A program made the translations under genes and the position numbers. The notes under the pieces were generated by a model. The model worked only from the letters and a program-made list of their open reading frames with translations. It was not told where the DNA came from and ran no database searches. From NCBI RefSeq assembly GCF_019649055.1, contig NW_026570700.1, positions 1 to 17,646 of the forward strand: DNA of 17,646 bases, written 5' to 3'. This document shows positions 1 to 9,818 of this stretch, in pieces (the stretch's first letter is position 1; every line of letters starts with the position of its first letter). This stretch comes from Paramacrobiotus metropolitanus. Taxonomy: Eukaryota > Tardigrada > Eutardigrada > Parachela > Macrobiotidae.

Positions 1-179
1 CAACCCATATTTATGTCATCCATACGAATAGCAGATCAGAGCCTGTCTAAAGCAAGCCACTGTCCGAGCTGATCATCTCCGAGCTTGCTCTTCTTGGTTT
101 TTCAATCGCCCCAGGCAATAAGAATTTCATCGCCTTCTGCGCACTACTGGACCGCACTTCTATTTCAATCATAACAAAA
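1..179. other. 5' flank of the RING gene, no gene seen
   Basis: I find no coding signal or repeat here. The last bases before the ATG at 180 are A-rich (ataacaaaa), which is a favourable animal translation context for the gene that follows. No clear TATA box is visible. Confidence 0.4.
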
Positions 180-1007
180 ATGGATCATCACCGTCCACCT
201 ATGACTTACTGCAGTGCTGACTTTCAATTATTAATATTAGATATCGATATCGCCGACAGTAATCTACGAATAACATACGAAACGGAAGCGTTGCCTGTTG
301 ACTTTATTAACAATCGCTATTCCTGCCAAAATTGTCGCTACTCTACTCAGTCCGCGATCGGCATCTTTACACATACATTTCGAAGATACATCTTACCTGC
401 TATCCTACGCCGGGATCTACTGCGAATCATTCGCCAACGATATACCGCACGCGCCGTGCGCGAGCATAACCGGGAATACGATGCGGCTCACCCGTAAAAG
501 AAGATGCATGTGGCTTACGCCCCCAGCTTCACTGCGACGCCAGCGCAGACAACGGAAATATAAACGCCAAGCAATTTTGGACTGGATTCCATTTCCAGTA
601 GCTTTACCGACAACTACAATAGCTACAACAACCAGAATGTTATTCCCAACACCGTCGCAGCTGACCGAATCCGCGATGACACTTACAACGGTAACCCTAA
701 CACATCAACAATCAACGTCGTCAGCCCTCACAGTGGACCCAGTACCGACTTATCAACCGAAAGAAAATCAAAAGGAATGCCCGGTCTGTTATTGGGACTT
801 CAATCGCAAAAAGAAATTGCTTACGACTGTGGAACTGCGTTGCGGTCACGCAATATGTTCACGATGCCTTGGAAAAATATTCCAAACATACACAGATGAC
901 CTCCGGATTGATTCCTCTCTTGGACTCGTAGTCTCGTACCACAACAAAGACCACGTTGTCCAGTATGTCGCAAGAGCATCCGCCCGGAGCGGAGTCGTTT
1001 TATCTAA
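180..1007 (+). pseudogene. RING-finger protein gene, frameshifted
   Basis: The ATG at 180 opens a 105-codon frame that stops at 495-497. The distinctive part is a RING-HC zinc finger. ECPVC starts near 775, and RCGHAICSRC follows at 838-867, giving C-x2-C, C-x-H, C-x2-C. The last zinc pair, CPVCR (957-971), is in a different frame, the same one as the ATG at 180, and it ends at a TAA at 1005-1007. Between the N-terminal frame and the finger lies a long Ser/Thr/Asn/Pro-rich stretch that is open in two frames, so the point where the frame changes is uncertain. RING proteins of this plan are usually E3 ubiquitin ligases and are common both in animal genomes and in large DNA viruses and Polinton-like elements. 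The zinc finger itself is clear. That all of 180-1007 is one gene is inference. The stop at 495 and the frame changes mean that no intact product is encoded as the sequence stands. Confidence 0.6.
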
Positions 1008-1267
1008 TCATGATAATTTCCGTTCTAAAGTATCTCTACCTATCGTTCTTTAAAACAAATTTGAAAATCTTAATTAGTGCATGTTGGTGCTCTTTTTCTA
1101 GACGTTCTTCAGTTGTCTGTTTTCTACTTTTGTTTTGGTTTTCTCTAGACTATATCTACATGTTGTTTTTCCAGCACGGAGGGAAGTGTGGGCTTCGCAC
1201 ACATTGTGTACGTCTGTTGACATACATGTTTGTACACTTATGTAATGCCTTTGTGTTCTGTTCTTTA

Positions 1268-1293
1268 GCCAACGTGTTGCACAACACGTTGGC
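1268..1293. repeat. Perfect 12-bp palindrome, 2-nt spacer
   Basis: GCCAACGTGTTG at 1268-1279 is followed by CA and then by its exact reverse complement CAACACGTTGGC at 1282-1293. Chance occurrence of a 12-bp perfect arm with almost no spacer is low in a window this size. A dyad operator, a cruciform or a transposon-derived repeat are all possible. Confidence 0.75.
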
Positions 1294-1314
1294 CGGTTCT
1301 GCCGTCTTGAGTTC

Positions 1315-1320
1315 TATAAA
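1315..1320 (+). promoter_or_regulatory. Possible TATA box
   Basis: TATAAA lies 22 bp downstream of the 1268-1293 palindrome. No convincing gene follows it, so this is only a candidate, perhaps from a transposon or LTR promoter. Confidence 0.2.
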
Positions 1321-3547
1321 GTATGCCGCCTCTCGGTAGAGAGCAAGGCATTGTAGAGGTTTTTGTTCTTGGCGCGTATAGACATTTAGGCTTTTATGGG
1401 CCAGCTCCCACATGATCAACCTTACGCACGGAATCCCCGCAGTGGGTATGCATCTCGCTTTTTCAGCACACAAATATCGGAACAACCCTCAGCTTTTCCG
1501 GATGTAAAAAACGTAGATTTGCTAGCATTTACCTGTGACCAATGCTTCTGGGAGCGTACCACGTTTTTCATCAACAGTGCGGACATTTGAATGTTTAATG
1601 TAAGTTCGAATGTGAACACACCAAAAGGTCTATTTTGTGCAAAGATCAAAGCCGGCGCCGGCATTTTTTCTTCCCACGTTATGGCCTCGGGACGATGCGA
1701 CTGTTGAATTGCATATGGAATTTATAGATTTGTAAACGGAAATGCTGTTGGTGGAGTCCAACCGAATCCCATCGTCGAAATTCCCAGGGCCATGCTCTGC
1801 CGCCGGCCAACGGACATTAAACCTCGGAGACGAAATTTTCAACTATATACGCCCGATAGCCATATTACTATTATACATAGGTGCTGCATATAATTGGAAT
1901 TCCGTAGACATGTACATTTGCGCACGATCGAAGAGCTATTATATATCCTCGCGCTTCAATGACTCCACCTTTTTCTTCATAAATCTGCTGTGACCTCGGG
2001 TGATAATAATTCAAAACTCCGAGAGAAAGCCGTTCACAGTTCTTAAGTTGATAATGGGAATGAAGTAAGTGTTGAAGACCTCGTTTTTCCGTACCGCATC
2101 GAAGATTTTCCGGAAAGAAAGGTGCATTGACAGCTTCTTGCATGATAACCATGTATTTCTTTTGTCAAAGGTTTCGGTTGGCGACAGCTACCTTAAACCA
2201 AGGGTAGGACGGGAGCGCACTGTCAACAAGAAGAAACTGGAAATCCAGGCAAACTGCGCACTTGAAATGAGCTCCAGAGCGGCATTGTGAAGAAATCTGC
2301 CATCCATTACAGAAATAAACACAGTGGATCTGATAATGCTGAATACTGATTGAACTGTGGAATAATAATGGCAGCATTCACTGTGGACTGTGGGCTCAAC
2401 CGGAGACAAACAAAAATTTTACTTCCACTATGTAGTGATGTTGCTATCGTCCCTGTTGCGATATCACTGCGTCTTGCTAGCACAGCGCCGACCATGCACT
2501 AGGTCTAGGAAAGCTAGTTCTCCGTTTGGGTGTCTGGTTTCCACCTCCCAATGGCAGGCTCGGATTGGCAAAGTAACACAGAAAACTGGAACAACGGCAG
2601 GAAGACACCGATTGCTGACGCGATACCTTAAAATTTTTAAATACGAGTTTTATTATGCTACCTTGATGTTCGGATTGGGGGTCTCCAGCTGTACAATCGG
2701 CACAGCTGTGACTGCCCTAACATCGTCACATTTGATCCTTTTACATGCTGCCAAAGGCCAGAGGTTGTTGTGACCACACTGAAACAGAATTCCAGCCATA
2801 CTGTATCACACGTAAAATATAAGGGTGAGCTATTCCGTAGTAGTAGTAACAGGCGTCCCGCAAAGGGATTTTGGACTCTACTGGCGGAGCGCGCTCTGCG
2901 TTTTGTCACGTCCGGTCTGGACTTCCGGGGTGGACACAACTACGACATAATATAAACTATATAATTATAAGTAAATGAAATAATTTCGTAATTAAGCTAA
3001 TAATTATTGATCTGCATATAATTGTTCAGCATTCTTAACTGAGACACATAATTCACAATTAAATTATATTAGCGTGTATTGGATATTGGCCATATCGTCT
3101 TCACACGATAAGAAGATAAAATTCTGTGGTCATTAAATACTAACAAAATGGCACGCACCGGATTACTGATACCGGAATGTTTTTGCGTTCTTCCTGATGC
3201 AGTGGCAACTCTTGGAAACTGTCAAACATCGTAGTCACACATTATTTCTGATTATATGCAAATCGATAAAATGCACTGTAGAGTTTTTCGATCAACGCAC
3301 AGGAAACATAAACAAATATTACCAGCGTGGAAATCCACGTTTCCTTAGCGATCAAAGTGAAAGCACACATTACCCAGTAAGAGAATGCTTTATCCTCTGC
3401 AAAGGAGAGCAAAAATGTAAACAACCACAAATTATCCGTGGGAAACGCACAGAATTCGGCTCATTCGTATTACCACACTATATATCCACATCTCCGCTCA
3501 AGTAACGACGCAGTTTATCCATGTTTACCATCTGCTCCAGCGGAAAA

Positions 3548-4451
3548 TCAAAGAAATGCTAAAATGGTTCGAACACATGATATTTCTTGATCTGTAAACT
3601 GAATAATCGGATATGAAAGAGTTAACTATTTTACAGCAATATACTGAATAATAATTCACTTATTCGAACTTTGTCAGCAGAAAAACTTAGTATATGCACG
3701 TGATTTTTGTTTTAAATGAAATCAGTTGAATAACCATAAGAAAAATTCAATAACGTTTTGCAAACATAACAACGCTAAATATAATTACACTCTGTAGCCC
3801 CAAAGAATTTTTTAAAAAAATATGAAAATTACCAGAAAAAATACATAGAAAATTGAGCAACAAACTAAAATTGTCTGGAATTTTTCTGCAACTCTTACCT
3901 GCGAGGAATCCTTGACGAGGACGAGATTCCTGATAACATGAGGGATCCGTCACTGATAAAGGTACTATTAACTAAAATAAAAGAATGAGATCTGCAGTTA
4001 CACCGATAATCCGATTCAGCACTCGATGGAAAGATTCTCTTATAATTTTGTTGTTTATCGATACCGTCAATGTATAAAAGAATATGGCAACAGTAAAATC
4101 GTTATAAATTCAATTCATCAGAACATATAATGTCATAAATGCGCAAAAAATTACTCAGAAAATACGGGCTAATATCATTAAACAAATATTATTAATAAAA
4201 TTGAATTCTTTTCTGTCAGCAACGCTTACTTGCAAGAAATTGTTGACAATGCGAGGTCCCTGACTATACCAGCAAACCACCACCGCGGTGATACAATTAG
4301 CACCCGAAATCGCGTCAACGATGATCAACAGAAACACTCCACGATGGCTCCTAAACAAAATCGTTCAAACTGCGCAAATGATACTGGCGTACAGCAGATT
4401 CACAATGAGTAAGCTGCTTAGCGGAATATGCACTTACCTGATACAGCGCAT
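3548..4451 (-). CDS. Possible four-exon gene for a short membrane protein
   Basis: Four exons can be chained on this strand with good splice signals: 4438-4451 (ATG at 4449-4451), 4230-4350, 3899-3971 and 3548-3591 (TGA at 3548-3550). The donors are GTAAGT, GTAAGC and GTAAGA. The acceptors end in TTTAG, TTTTAG and TTTACAG after T-rich tracts. Introns are 87, 258 and 306 nt, and the phases agree throughout, giving 83 residues. The second exon holds the most protein-like part, a hydrophobic run (GVFLLIIVDAISG through ITAVVVCWY) that would make a membrane segment or signal anchor. I recognise no family. The evidence is splice-site and phase consistency only. A spliced non-coding RNA, or a chance chain of GTAAG sites in AT-rich DNA, would look similar. 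The start could also lie further upstream in the C-rich region. Confidence 0.35.
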
Positions 4452-4886
4452 CCTCGGAACTCAGACGCTCACCAACATTCTCCACGCCATGGCAAGCTTC
4501 CGTCGCTATACTCCGCGTTCGTCAATGCCCCTGCGTCTGCCACAGCCCCGCGTCCGCCATTAAACTGTTTCCTGCTCCACTGCCCCAACGTCCGTCGCCC
4601 CCCGCGCTCTGCCGTCGCCCCCCACGCCCGCCACCACTTGCGTTGCCCCCATGGTCCTGACTTCCGGTTCCCCTAACTCCCCCCCCCGCTCCTGTATCTA
4701 CTGCCCCTAGCTGTAACTACTGCCCCTGTGTATGTTTTGAATGATTTAACGGATCTATAGCAATAGAGGGAGTAAAGTTTATTCACGAATAGTCGGTTAA
4801 TAAGCAAAGCGTAAGTTAAATGTGCTAAAAAATTTAAAAAAAAAATGCAAAATCACAAGGAAAGCAATCCAGCTAACAAAAAAACA
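4452..4886. other. C-rich tract and AT-rich spacer
   Basis: From about 4500 to 4740 the + strand is pyrimidine- and C-rich, with runs such as cgccccccg and ccccccccc and repeats of ctgcccct. It then drops to AT-rich DNA. The open frame at 4428-4676 (+) has only the Pro/Arg/His bias expected from this composition, so I do not call it a gene. The tract lies just upstream of the putative minus-strand membrane-protein gene and could be its promoter region. Confidence 0.4.
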
Positions 4887-5290
4887 TTAATTATTAAACT
4901 GGATAAAAAATTCTGCCAACTCGGCAGCCTGTTCGTGCATTTCGTCTCCCATCGCGTCCACAAAGGCGCGCAATGGCACTAAAAATTATACAAATATATT
5001 AAAATAAAAAAAGCTATACAATTGAAGTACTTACGGTTTCCGCGGCGGGCACATTCCCGCAAGAACTGAATGTCTTGCTCCGCCAGTCCCAAGGCTACGA
5101 TTTCTTCGGGCAACTCCTCCTGGCCATCATGAACCTCTTCCTCCGCTGGAGGCTCCTCCTGTTCCTGGACTGGAATTTCTTCTGGTAATTCCCCCTGTTT
5201 CTAGACTGTAATTTCTTCTGGCAATTCCACCTGTTCTGGCTGTTCATCAGGAACTGTGGAAGATACTTCGTTATCAGAATTGTTTTCCAT
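4887..5290 (-). pseudogene. Short acidic protein with E/P repeats, two exons, premature stop
   Basis: An ATG at 5288-5290 opens a frame of 85 codons, which runs into a 56-nt intron (4979-5034; GTAAGTAC donor, TTTTTAG acceptor). The frame is resumed in phase and ends at a TAA at 4887-4889, for about 115 codons. The N-terminal half is Glu/Pro/Gln-rich and contains the motif ELPEEI three times, as VELPEEI, GELPEEI and EELPEEI. The C-terminal half is more ordered, with a basic patch (CARRGN) before the intron and a predicted helix with heptad-like spacing after it (AFVDAMGDEMHEQAAELAEF). Codon 30 is an in-frame TAG (5201-5203) inside the repeat zone. Coding bias continues unchanged after it, so the stop looks recent. 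I do not recognise the family. The gene is too small and too spliced to appear as one long open frame, but the repeats, splice sites and phase support it well. Confidence 0.65.
4979..5034 (-). other. 56-nt intron in the acidic-protein gene
   Basis: The intron starts GTAAGTAC and ends TTTTTAG on the minus strand, and it is AT-rich (over 85%) between GC-richer exons. It splits a codon after its first base, and removing it keeps the frame open to the terminal TAA. Confidence 0.75.
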
Positions 5291-5291
5291 T

Positions 5292-5370
5292 CTGTAAAAT
5301 TGCTAATGTTATGTCTGTGAACGGAAACAGTGTGAAATGAAAGTCAAATGGTGTGTGTGAGTTAACTTAC
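5292..5370 (-). other. Probable 5'-UTR intron (79 nt)
   Basis: On the minus strand a GTAAGT donor at 5370 and a TTTTACAG acceptor at 5292-5293 lie directly upstream of the ATG at 5290. The acceptor is one base from the ATG. This suggests a leader exon ending at 5371. A tiny upstream frame of 16 codons, with a PPDY sequence, lies in that leader. Confidence 0.45.
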
Positions 5371-5669
5371 CATTTTTATTCATGTGAAGTGATAATCAGG
5401 CGGACATGATGGAATGTTGGTTTCCATCATTTCATAGTTCTGATCAGCGTTGTAATGCTGTACTTTAACGTGCACGCTTGAGTCAATTAGACGAAAACTA
5501 ACATTTTTATTTGAAAAAACTGACAACAAATAAAGGTGAGTAGAAATTTTTATCACTACTATGACATCATTATATCATTACGTTACATACTTGTTTCCTG
5601 CTGATAATACAGTGCCTTTGCGAGCGCTCCGTATGATTTTGGCTTGACGATTGGCTACACTAGCGCAAA

Positions 5670-5710
5670 GTGGAAAAAGTCCGTCAGGTTCCCTGACAGA
5701 TTTTTTCCAC
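5670..5710. repeat. Hairpin A, 19-bp arms with two mismatches, 3-nt loop
   Basis: gtggaaaaagtccgtcagg (5670-5688) and cctgacagattttttccac (5692-5710) are inverted repeats with two mismatches and a loop of ttc. The outer core gtggaaaaa is shared with hairpin B 170 bp further on. Confidence 0.8.
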
Positions 5711-5875
5711 CTTCGTCCCGGTTCTTCTGGAACGTACTCCCTGTTCCTTGTTGTCCCTCAAGCGGTTGCCCTCGAAGTAAGTAATATTTAATATGCACTT
5801 TAATATTATGTAGTATGCGCACTACTTTTATGTTACGTTTTTAAGTTTCGAAGTTCAAAAACAACGAGGGGTCGT

Positions 5876-5920
5876 AGGTGGAAAAAGTTTCTCACGAATC
5901 CTGGCCAACTTTTTCCACCT
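5876..5920. repeat. Hairpin B, perfect 14-bp arms
   Basis: aggtggaaaaagtt at 5876-5889 is matched exactly by aactttttccacct at 5907-5920, with a 17-nt spacer. The arm begins with the same ggtggaaaaag core as hairpin A. The two hairpins sit downstream of the polymerase, in the spacer that separates it from the acidic-protein gene. Confidence 0.8.
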
Positions 5921-6611
5921 GACTAAAAATCAATTTTATTTCATAATTTTGGTTTTATTTCTGTTGTTTAACCTTTTACTAGTATTAGAAACTATTTATC
6001 TACTTGTTTTTTTGTCTTTAGCTTAACTAATTAGTCTCACTGACTAATTATTACTTTCTGTTTTATAGTTACATTTATCTACAGATTTGTTACTGAATAA
6101 AAATAATAATACAATGTCATTCCATGAATCATAATAGCAATATTCAATGAACTATTTAATAATGTTATTACTACTCTATTGCTATTAAGAATACATTATT
6201 ATTATTGCCAGATGATTACAACTACAACCTGTTATTTCTTTTGTTATTCTTTATTGTTGTTATAATTATTCATCCTGAAAGTACATTATTGCTGCTGTTA
6301 ATATTTTAAAAGTATTTTAATTAAGTCTTTTCTTGATAGTTCGATTGAGTGTAAAACCTTTAACTTTGCAGACATGCTTTCCTTTGTTCGTCACATAAGC
6401 ATAAGATTTAGGAGCACAGATGGTGACTTCTGTGATGAATTCATCATCATTTAATTCGTTTGTCAAGTCCCCCATGTAGTTTCCCAACGGAACTTCAGGA
6501 TCTCCTTGCCGATGAATCCACATTAAGGAATCAGTATCAAAATATATCAGGTTACGTCCAACTTGAGCCATATAATTGTATAAGTGAAAGCGGGCATGGG
6601 CAGTCGTGAAC

Positions 6612-6676
6612 CTAAATCATCCAACCCATAATTACTTTTGAGAAAAACGTATTTATTATATTTAATTTGCACTTAC
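6612..6676 (-). other. 65-nt intron in polB, before motif C
   Basis: The donor is GTAAGTGC (first base 6676) and the acceptor is GATTTAG (last base 6612). The flanking exons end and begin in compatible phase. The upstream exon ends in VILAA, and the downstream exon opens with the conserved TTAHAR block that precedes motif C, as expected for a true splice junction. Confidence 0.85.
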
Positions 6677-6879
6677 GCCGCAAGAATAACATTAGTCTTT
6701 GGGTTAACTGGAATAAAGTCTTCCTTGGACTTGTACGCAACTTGAATTACGGTGTCACTGAAGAATTCGATGATGTGAATTTTCAACGCATCGTTTAATA
6801 AAAGTTCGTAAAAATCTTTGGGCTCGGAAATGAACTGTGTAGACAATCTGTCCTCGCGCGTCCCGAGCCGCCCCAAAAA

Positions 6880-6943
6880 CTACAAAAAGAAAAGAAAATA
6901 AGCAATTTTAACTAATGTATACCTAATGAAACAAAATACTTAC
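6880..6943 (-). other. 64-nt intron in polB, within motif B
   Basis: The donor is GTAAGTAT (first base 6943). The acceptor is a long pyrimidine run ending TTTTTGTAG (last base 6880). The intron interrupts the conserved motif B directly after KLFLN. The downstream exon continues with GRLGTRED, but one base short of the expected frame at a G-run. Confidence 0.8.
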
Positions 6944-7503
6944 TTGTTTAAAAATAACTTTGCAAGGGCGCGAAGGCCTTGGTTTTTTTCCACTTTCTCG
7001 GCGTCAATAGAAACACCTTCTCGAAGTAAAAATTCTTCCGTATACTGCTTTTTCTCTTCTTCGGTTTTAACGTTATGGGGCCAGCCGCTGGCTTCCGTTT
7101 TTAACTTCAGGAAATGCTGGATGTACTCTTTAATTAAACCTTCGCGAAAACTCGGAAAATGCCAAATTTCGTAGAATTTTACCACCGTATATCCCAGGGA
7201 TAGTGCCTTAATGATTTCCACAGAGCACCAGACGCCCGTAAGTGATCTCTCGGCGTCTGTTTTCTGACAGCTAGAATTTTGCTGCGTCTCAGCACATAGT
7301 CGGCACAATGGAAAGGTTAATTTTTCAGTACGGTAGGGTAGAACAGGTAACCATTGGCTTTTGGGCGGTAGAATGGTCAGATAAAATGGTCCAAAATAAT
7401 TTTTCAAATTTGGATCAAAGTCCGCAGTAATTCGCACGTGTGGGCCAACTGGATATTTTTTCCGCGAAGTCAGAAAGGATATTCCGAAATGACATCGGCA
7501 AAC

Positions 7504-7559
7504 CTAAAAAACACCTCTCAATAAAATTGAAATTATAATCTTTCCTTAACTAGTTATAC
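7504..7559 (-). other. 56-nt intron in polB, before motif A
   Basis: The donor is GTATAACT (first base 7559) and the acceptor is GTTTTTTAG (last base 7504). The intron contains in-frame stops, and its removal brings motif A DVISEYP into the frame of the upstream exon. Confidence 0.75.
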
Positions 7560-9818
7560 CGTATTTCTTCTCCGGGCTCGCATTTATAATGCAACCGTGT
7601 CCCGTTGGTCCGGCCCCCATAATGAGAATCGCGGGGTTGAAGAGGTGCGTGAACATGAATATCTTTTATTGTTTCACGAAAATCCTCATCCTCTGCCAGT
7701 TTCTGGTCGTACTCGCTTTCCCAAATTTTAACAACAGAGTATCCCATTTGCTCAAGGGCGATTTCCCGCTGGACGGTTGCCGCATGCAAATCCTCCATCG
7801 TTTGCTTGAGATGAGGATTTACAAATGTGCGTTTCGTGGTTGTGGGATTGCCGTGCCAGAAGTCGCCATAAAGTTCTTAAATAATTTCTGCTTCTTCATC
7901 ATATCCGTCCACGTAAAATTTTCCAATCTTCTGTTCTCTTGCAAGGGCTTTGCCTTCCGTCATTTCAATATACCTTAACCATTTACCACATTTGACTGAT
8001 TGCATGCGCTGACTAGGGTTTTTTTCCAAAATCCGTGCGCGCTAGAAAAAATGGCATATACCAGCAATTGTTAGCGCGGAAGTAAATGGGAAAAGCCCAC
8101 CCGAAATTCCCATGAAGAGCTTTCGGAATTCTTGAGAGCAAACGCGTAAGTTGTTAACATCCTGCTTGCAGTATTTGACGAGCTCCTCGTTGACATTGTA
8201 CCTTCCTTTCTTTTTTCTCCGATCTTTTCGATAAAATCCTTTGATAAAGTCTTTTCCTTCTTTATTATTCATCAAGCTATATTTGAAATCCTCCCTTTTA
8301 GGATAGGGAATAATTTTGCCAAAATTTTCTGGGCGATTGACGGGATGAGGGAATTTACCCTTTTGCTCTGTCGCTAAAAAACGATTGAGCCCAAGCGTCT
8401 AACGACTGGGGATTGTAATTCAAAGTATCACGAACATCCAGTTGCATAATTTTTGAGCCGTTCATTACGAGCTTTGGAATTATCCTATTTCTAGAAACCA
8501 TTTTAGAACAAAAAAACCGTCGAACGCCCAAAGGTTGTGAGCCAATACGTAGAAGTTTTTAAATGATCCAGAAAACAAAAACTCGCAAAATTCTGTTGTT
8601 ATATCCCGACCAATATTGGACGAGTCGGCAGGAAAAATCCATTCCTGGCCGTTGTCGTTTTGGATAACGGCCAAGTTCGGAATAAAATTGCCCGTCTCCG
8701 GACACAGGTGAGTCTCAAAATCGAAATAGAGAAACTGGGCTTGTTCATGCTTTTCGAGATCCTGGTCCGTCAGGACTTCGGGCTCAATGTAGCAAACATG
8801 GTCATTTGTTACGTGTTCTTTGCACACCGTGCAAAAAATCTCACCGCACACGTGGTCCGTCGTACGAAAAGCTCTGGAGACAAATGATTAGCAAGATGGA
8901 CAAACAAATAGCGTTTGACATACCGTAATCCCGTTTTCTCCCGAGCCAGCAGCGCGATGATGATTGAAACACTCTTCACTGTAAAATGTTCTGCAGCAGT
9001 CTGAACAGTATATTCTTTCTCCTCCAGAATTACATTCGAATCGCAGGCATTGCTTGCAACGGTATTGGCATCGATGGCGATTTTTATGATCGTATCCGCG
9101 ATTGCAACGGTTGCACCAGTACGATGTTTTGAGTCAAGCCGGCAGGCTTTTCAAGACTTCAAAATGGTTGCTATGATGTAGCAAACGAATCTTTTTTTCG
9201 GCATATTGGCCGGCATAGACGATCGTATTGAGGTGACCGACACTCGTTATCAGGATTTGGTAGTCCGGTAAGGCCAGTTGAAACTGTTGAACGTCTTCCA
9301 AAGTATATTGTCGACGATCCAGTCCTGCGTTAGCAATGAGTTCCTTAGCCATTTTTGTCTGCAGGGTTCTGTCGGAAGCCGTACAAAGTCCTTTGTTGTG
9401 ATACAAGCGTGTGTACAGCGGTATATTGTCATCTGCGAGTGCTTCAGCTATAACAAGGGCACGAGCCAAACAGAGATTGTCTGAATTGAAAACTTGATTC
9501 TTACCCGCTCGTGATCTGGAATGCCAGTAAGGATTTCATTTAAGATTTCGTTCAAAATGGCTGTTAGGACATCGGGAATCTCAGCAAAAGGAGTATGACT
9601 GAAGCGATGAACTTTGCACGCAAATCTTTTACACGTCATCTGATAACGGCAATTGCAAAAATCATTTATCGGTTTCAACACAAAAAAGTTGTTTGTATGA
9701 AGCGGGTCTTCAGTAACATCGTCATCATTAACTGCATTAGTATCGTTATCATTATTAGAATCAACTGAATCAGCAGCAGCATCAGCAGTTATGCGAGGCA
9801 TTTTTGCAAGCAGAAAGG

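Larger units (their letters stand above)
1008..3547. other. Gene-poor region, no supported gene
   Basis: This 2.5 kb stretch holds several open frames of 60-127 codons, for example 2390-2773 (+), 1871-2152 (-) and 3197-3505 (+). None shows a recognisable domain, and they overlap one another on both strands. From about 2945 the sequence becomes strongly AT-rich. A 12-bp palindrome and a TATA-like site near 1.3 kb are listed separately. Host non-coding DNA or old transposon relics are both possible. Confidence 0.4.
5372..6316. other. Spacer between the acidic gene and the polymerase
   Basis: No gene is seen. The right half (5921-6316) is AT-rich with many short TAAT/ATTATT runs and looks like the 3' flank of the minus-strand polymerase. 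The left half holds the two hairpins at 5670-5710 and 5876-5920. Confidence 0.5.
6317..9801 (-). pseudogene. polB: Protein-primed family-B DNA polymerase (Polinton/adintovirus type), spliced and broken
   Basis: In its family this enzyme replicates linear element DNA from a protein primer. From the N-terminus: an Asp/Asn-rich start (ATG 9799-9801); HERVRI (about 9510); DNLCLARAL (about 9475); a Cys/His-rich zone (8830-9120); exonuclease motif I FDFET (8711-8725); motif II HNLWAFDG (8516-8539); motif III YCKQDV (8156-8173); GDFWHGNP (about 7845-7868); polymerase motif A DVISEYP (7476-7496); motif B KLFLN (about 6945-6960); motif C YFDTDS (6527-6544); and KVKGF (about 6355). Three short introns (7504-7559, 6880-6943, 6612-6676) fall at or between conserved motifs. 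Breaks: in-frame TGA 9134-9136, TAA 8888-8890, TAG 8042-8044 and TAA 7877-7879; frameshifts near 9497, 8485-8495, 8398-8402, 7466-7474 and in the G-run at 6872-6875. About 100 residues seem to be missing between HERVRI and DNLCLARAL, and the C-terminal tail after KVKGF is short. All catalytic motifs remain readable. Identity is certain, and so is non-function as assembled. Confidence 0.93.

Noticed and set aside
2390-2773. 127-codon plus-strand frame
   Set aside because: It has mixed, compositionally random content, overlaps minus-strand frames of similar length and has no recognisable domain.
2840-2945. GC-rich segment considered as tRNA or transposon end
   Set aside because: I could not fold a cloverleaf and found no inverted partner in the window.
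8888-8937. A 50-nt GT...AG segment (GTATGT to CTCCAG) read first as an intron in polB
   Set aside because: The Cys-rich zone reads straight through it in the same frame with only one TAA, it encodes a plausible CxxC pair, and splicing would put the exons out of frame. A nonsense mutation is the better explanation.
9700-9800. Asp/Asn/Ala-rich trinucleotide stretch as a separate repeat element
   Set aside because: It is the low-complexity N-terminus of the polymerase frame. The short CAG/TCA repeats are too degenerate to list.
6317-9801. Recoded or read-through stop codons in polB
   Set aside because: All three stop codons occur at unrelated positions together with frameshifts, which fits pseudogene decay.
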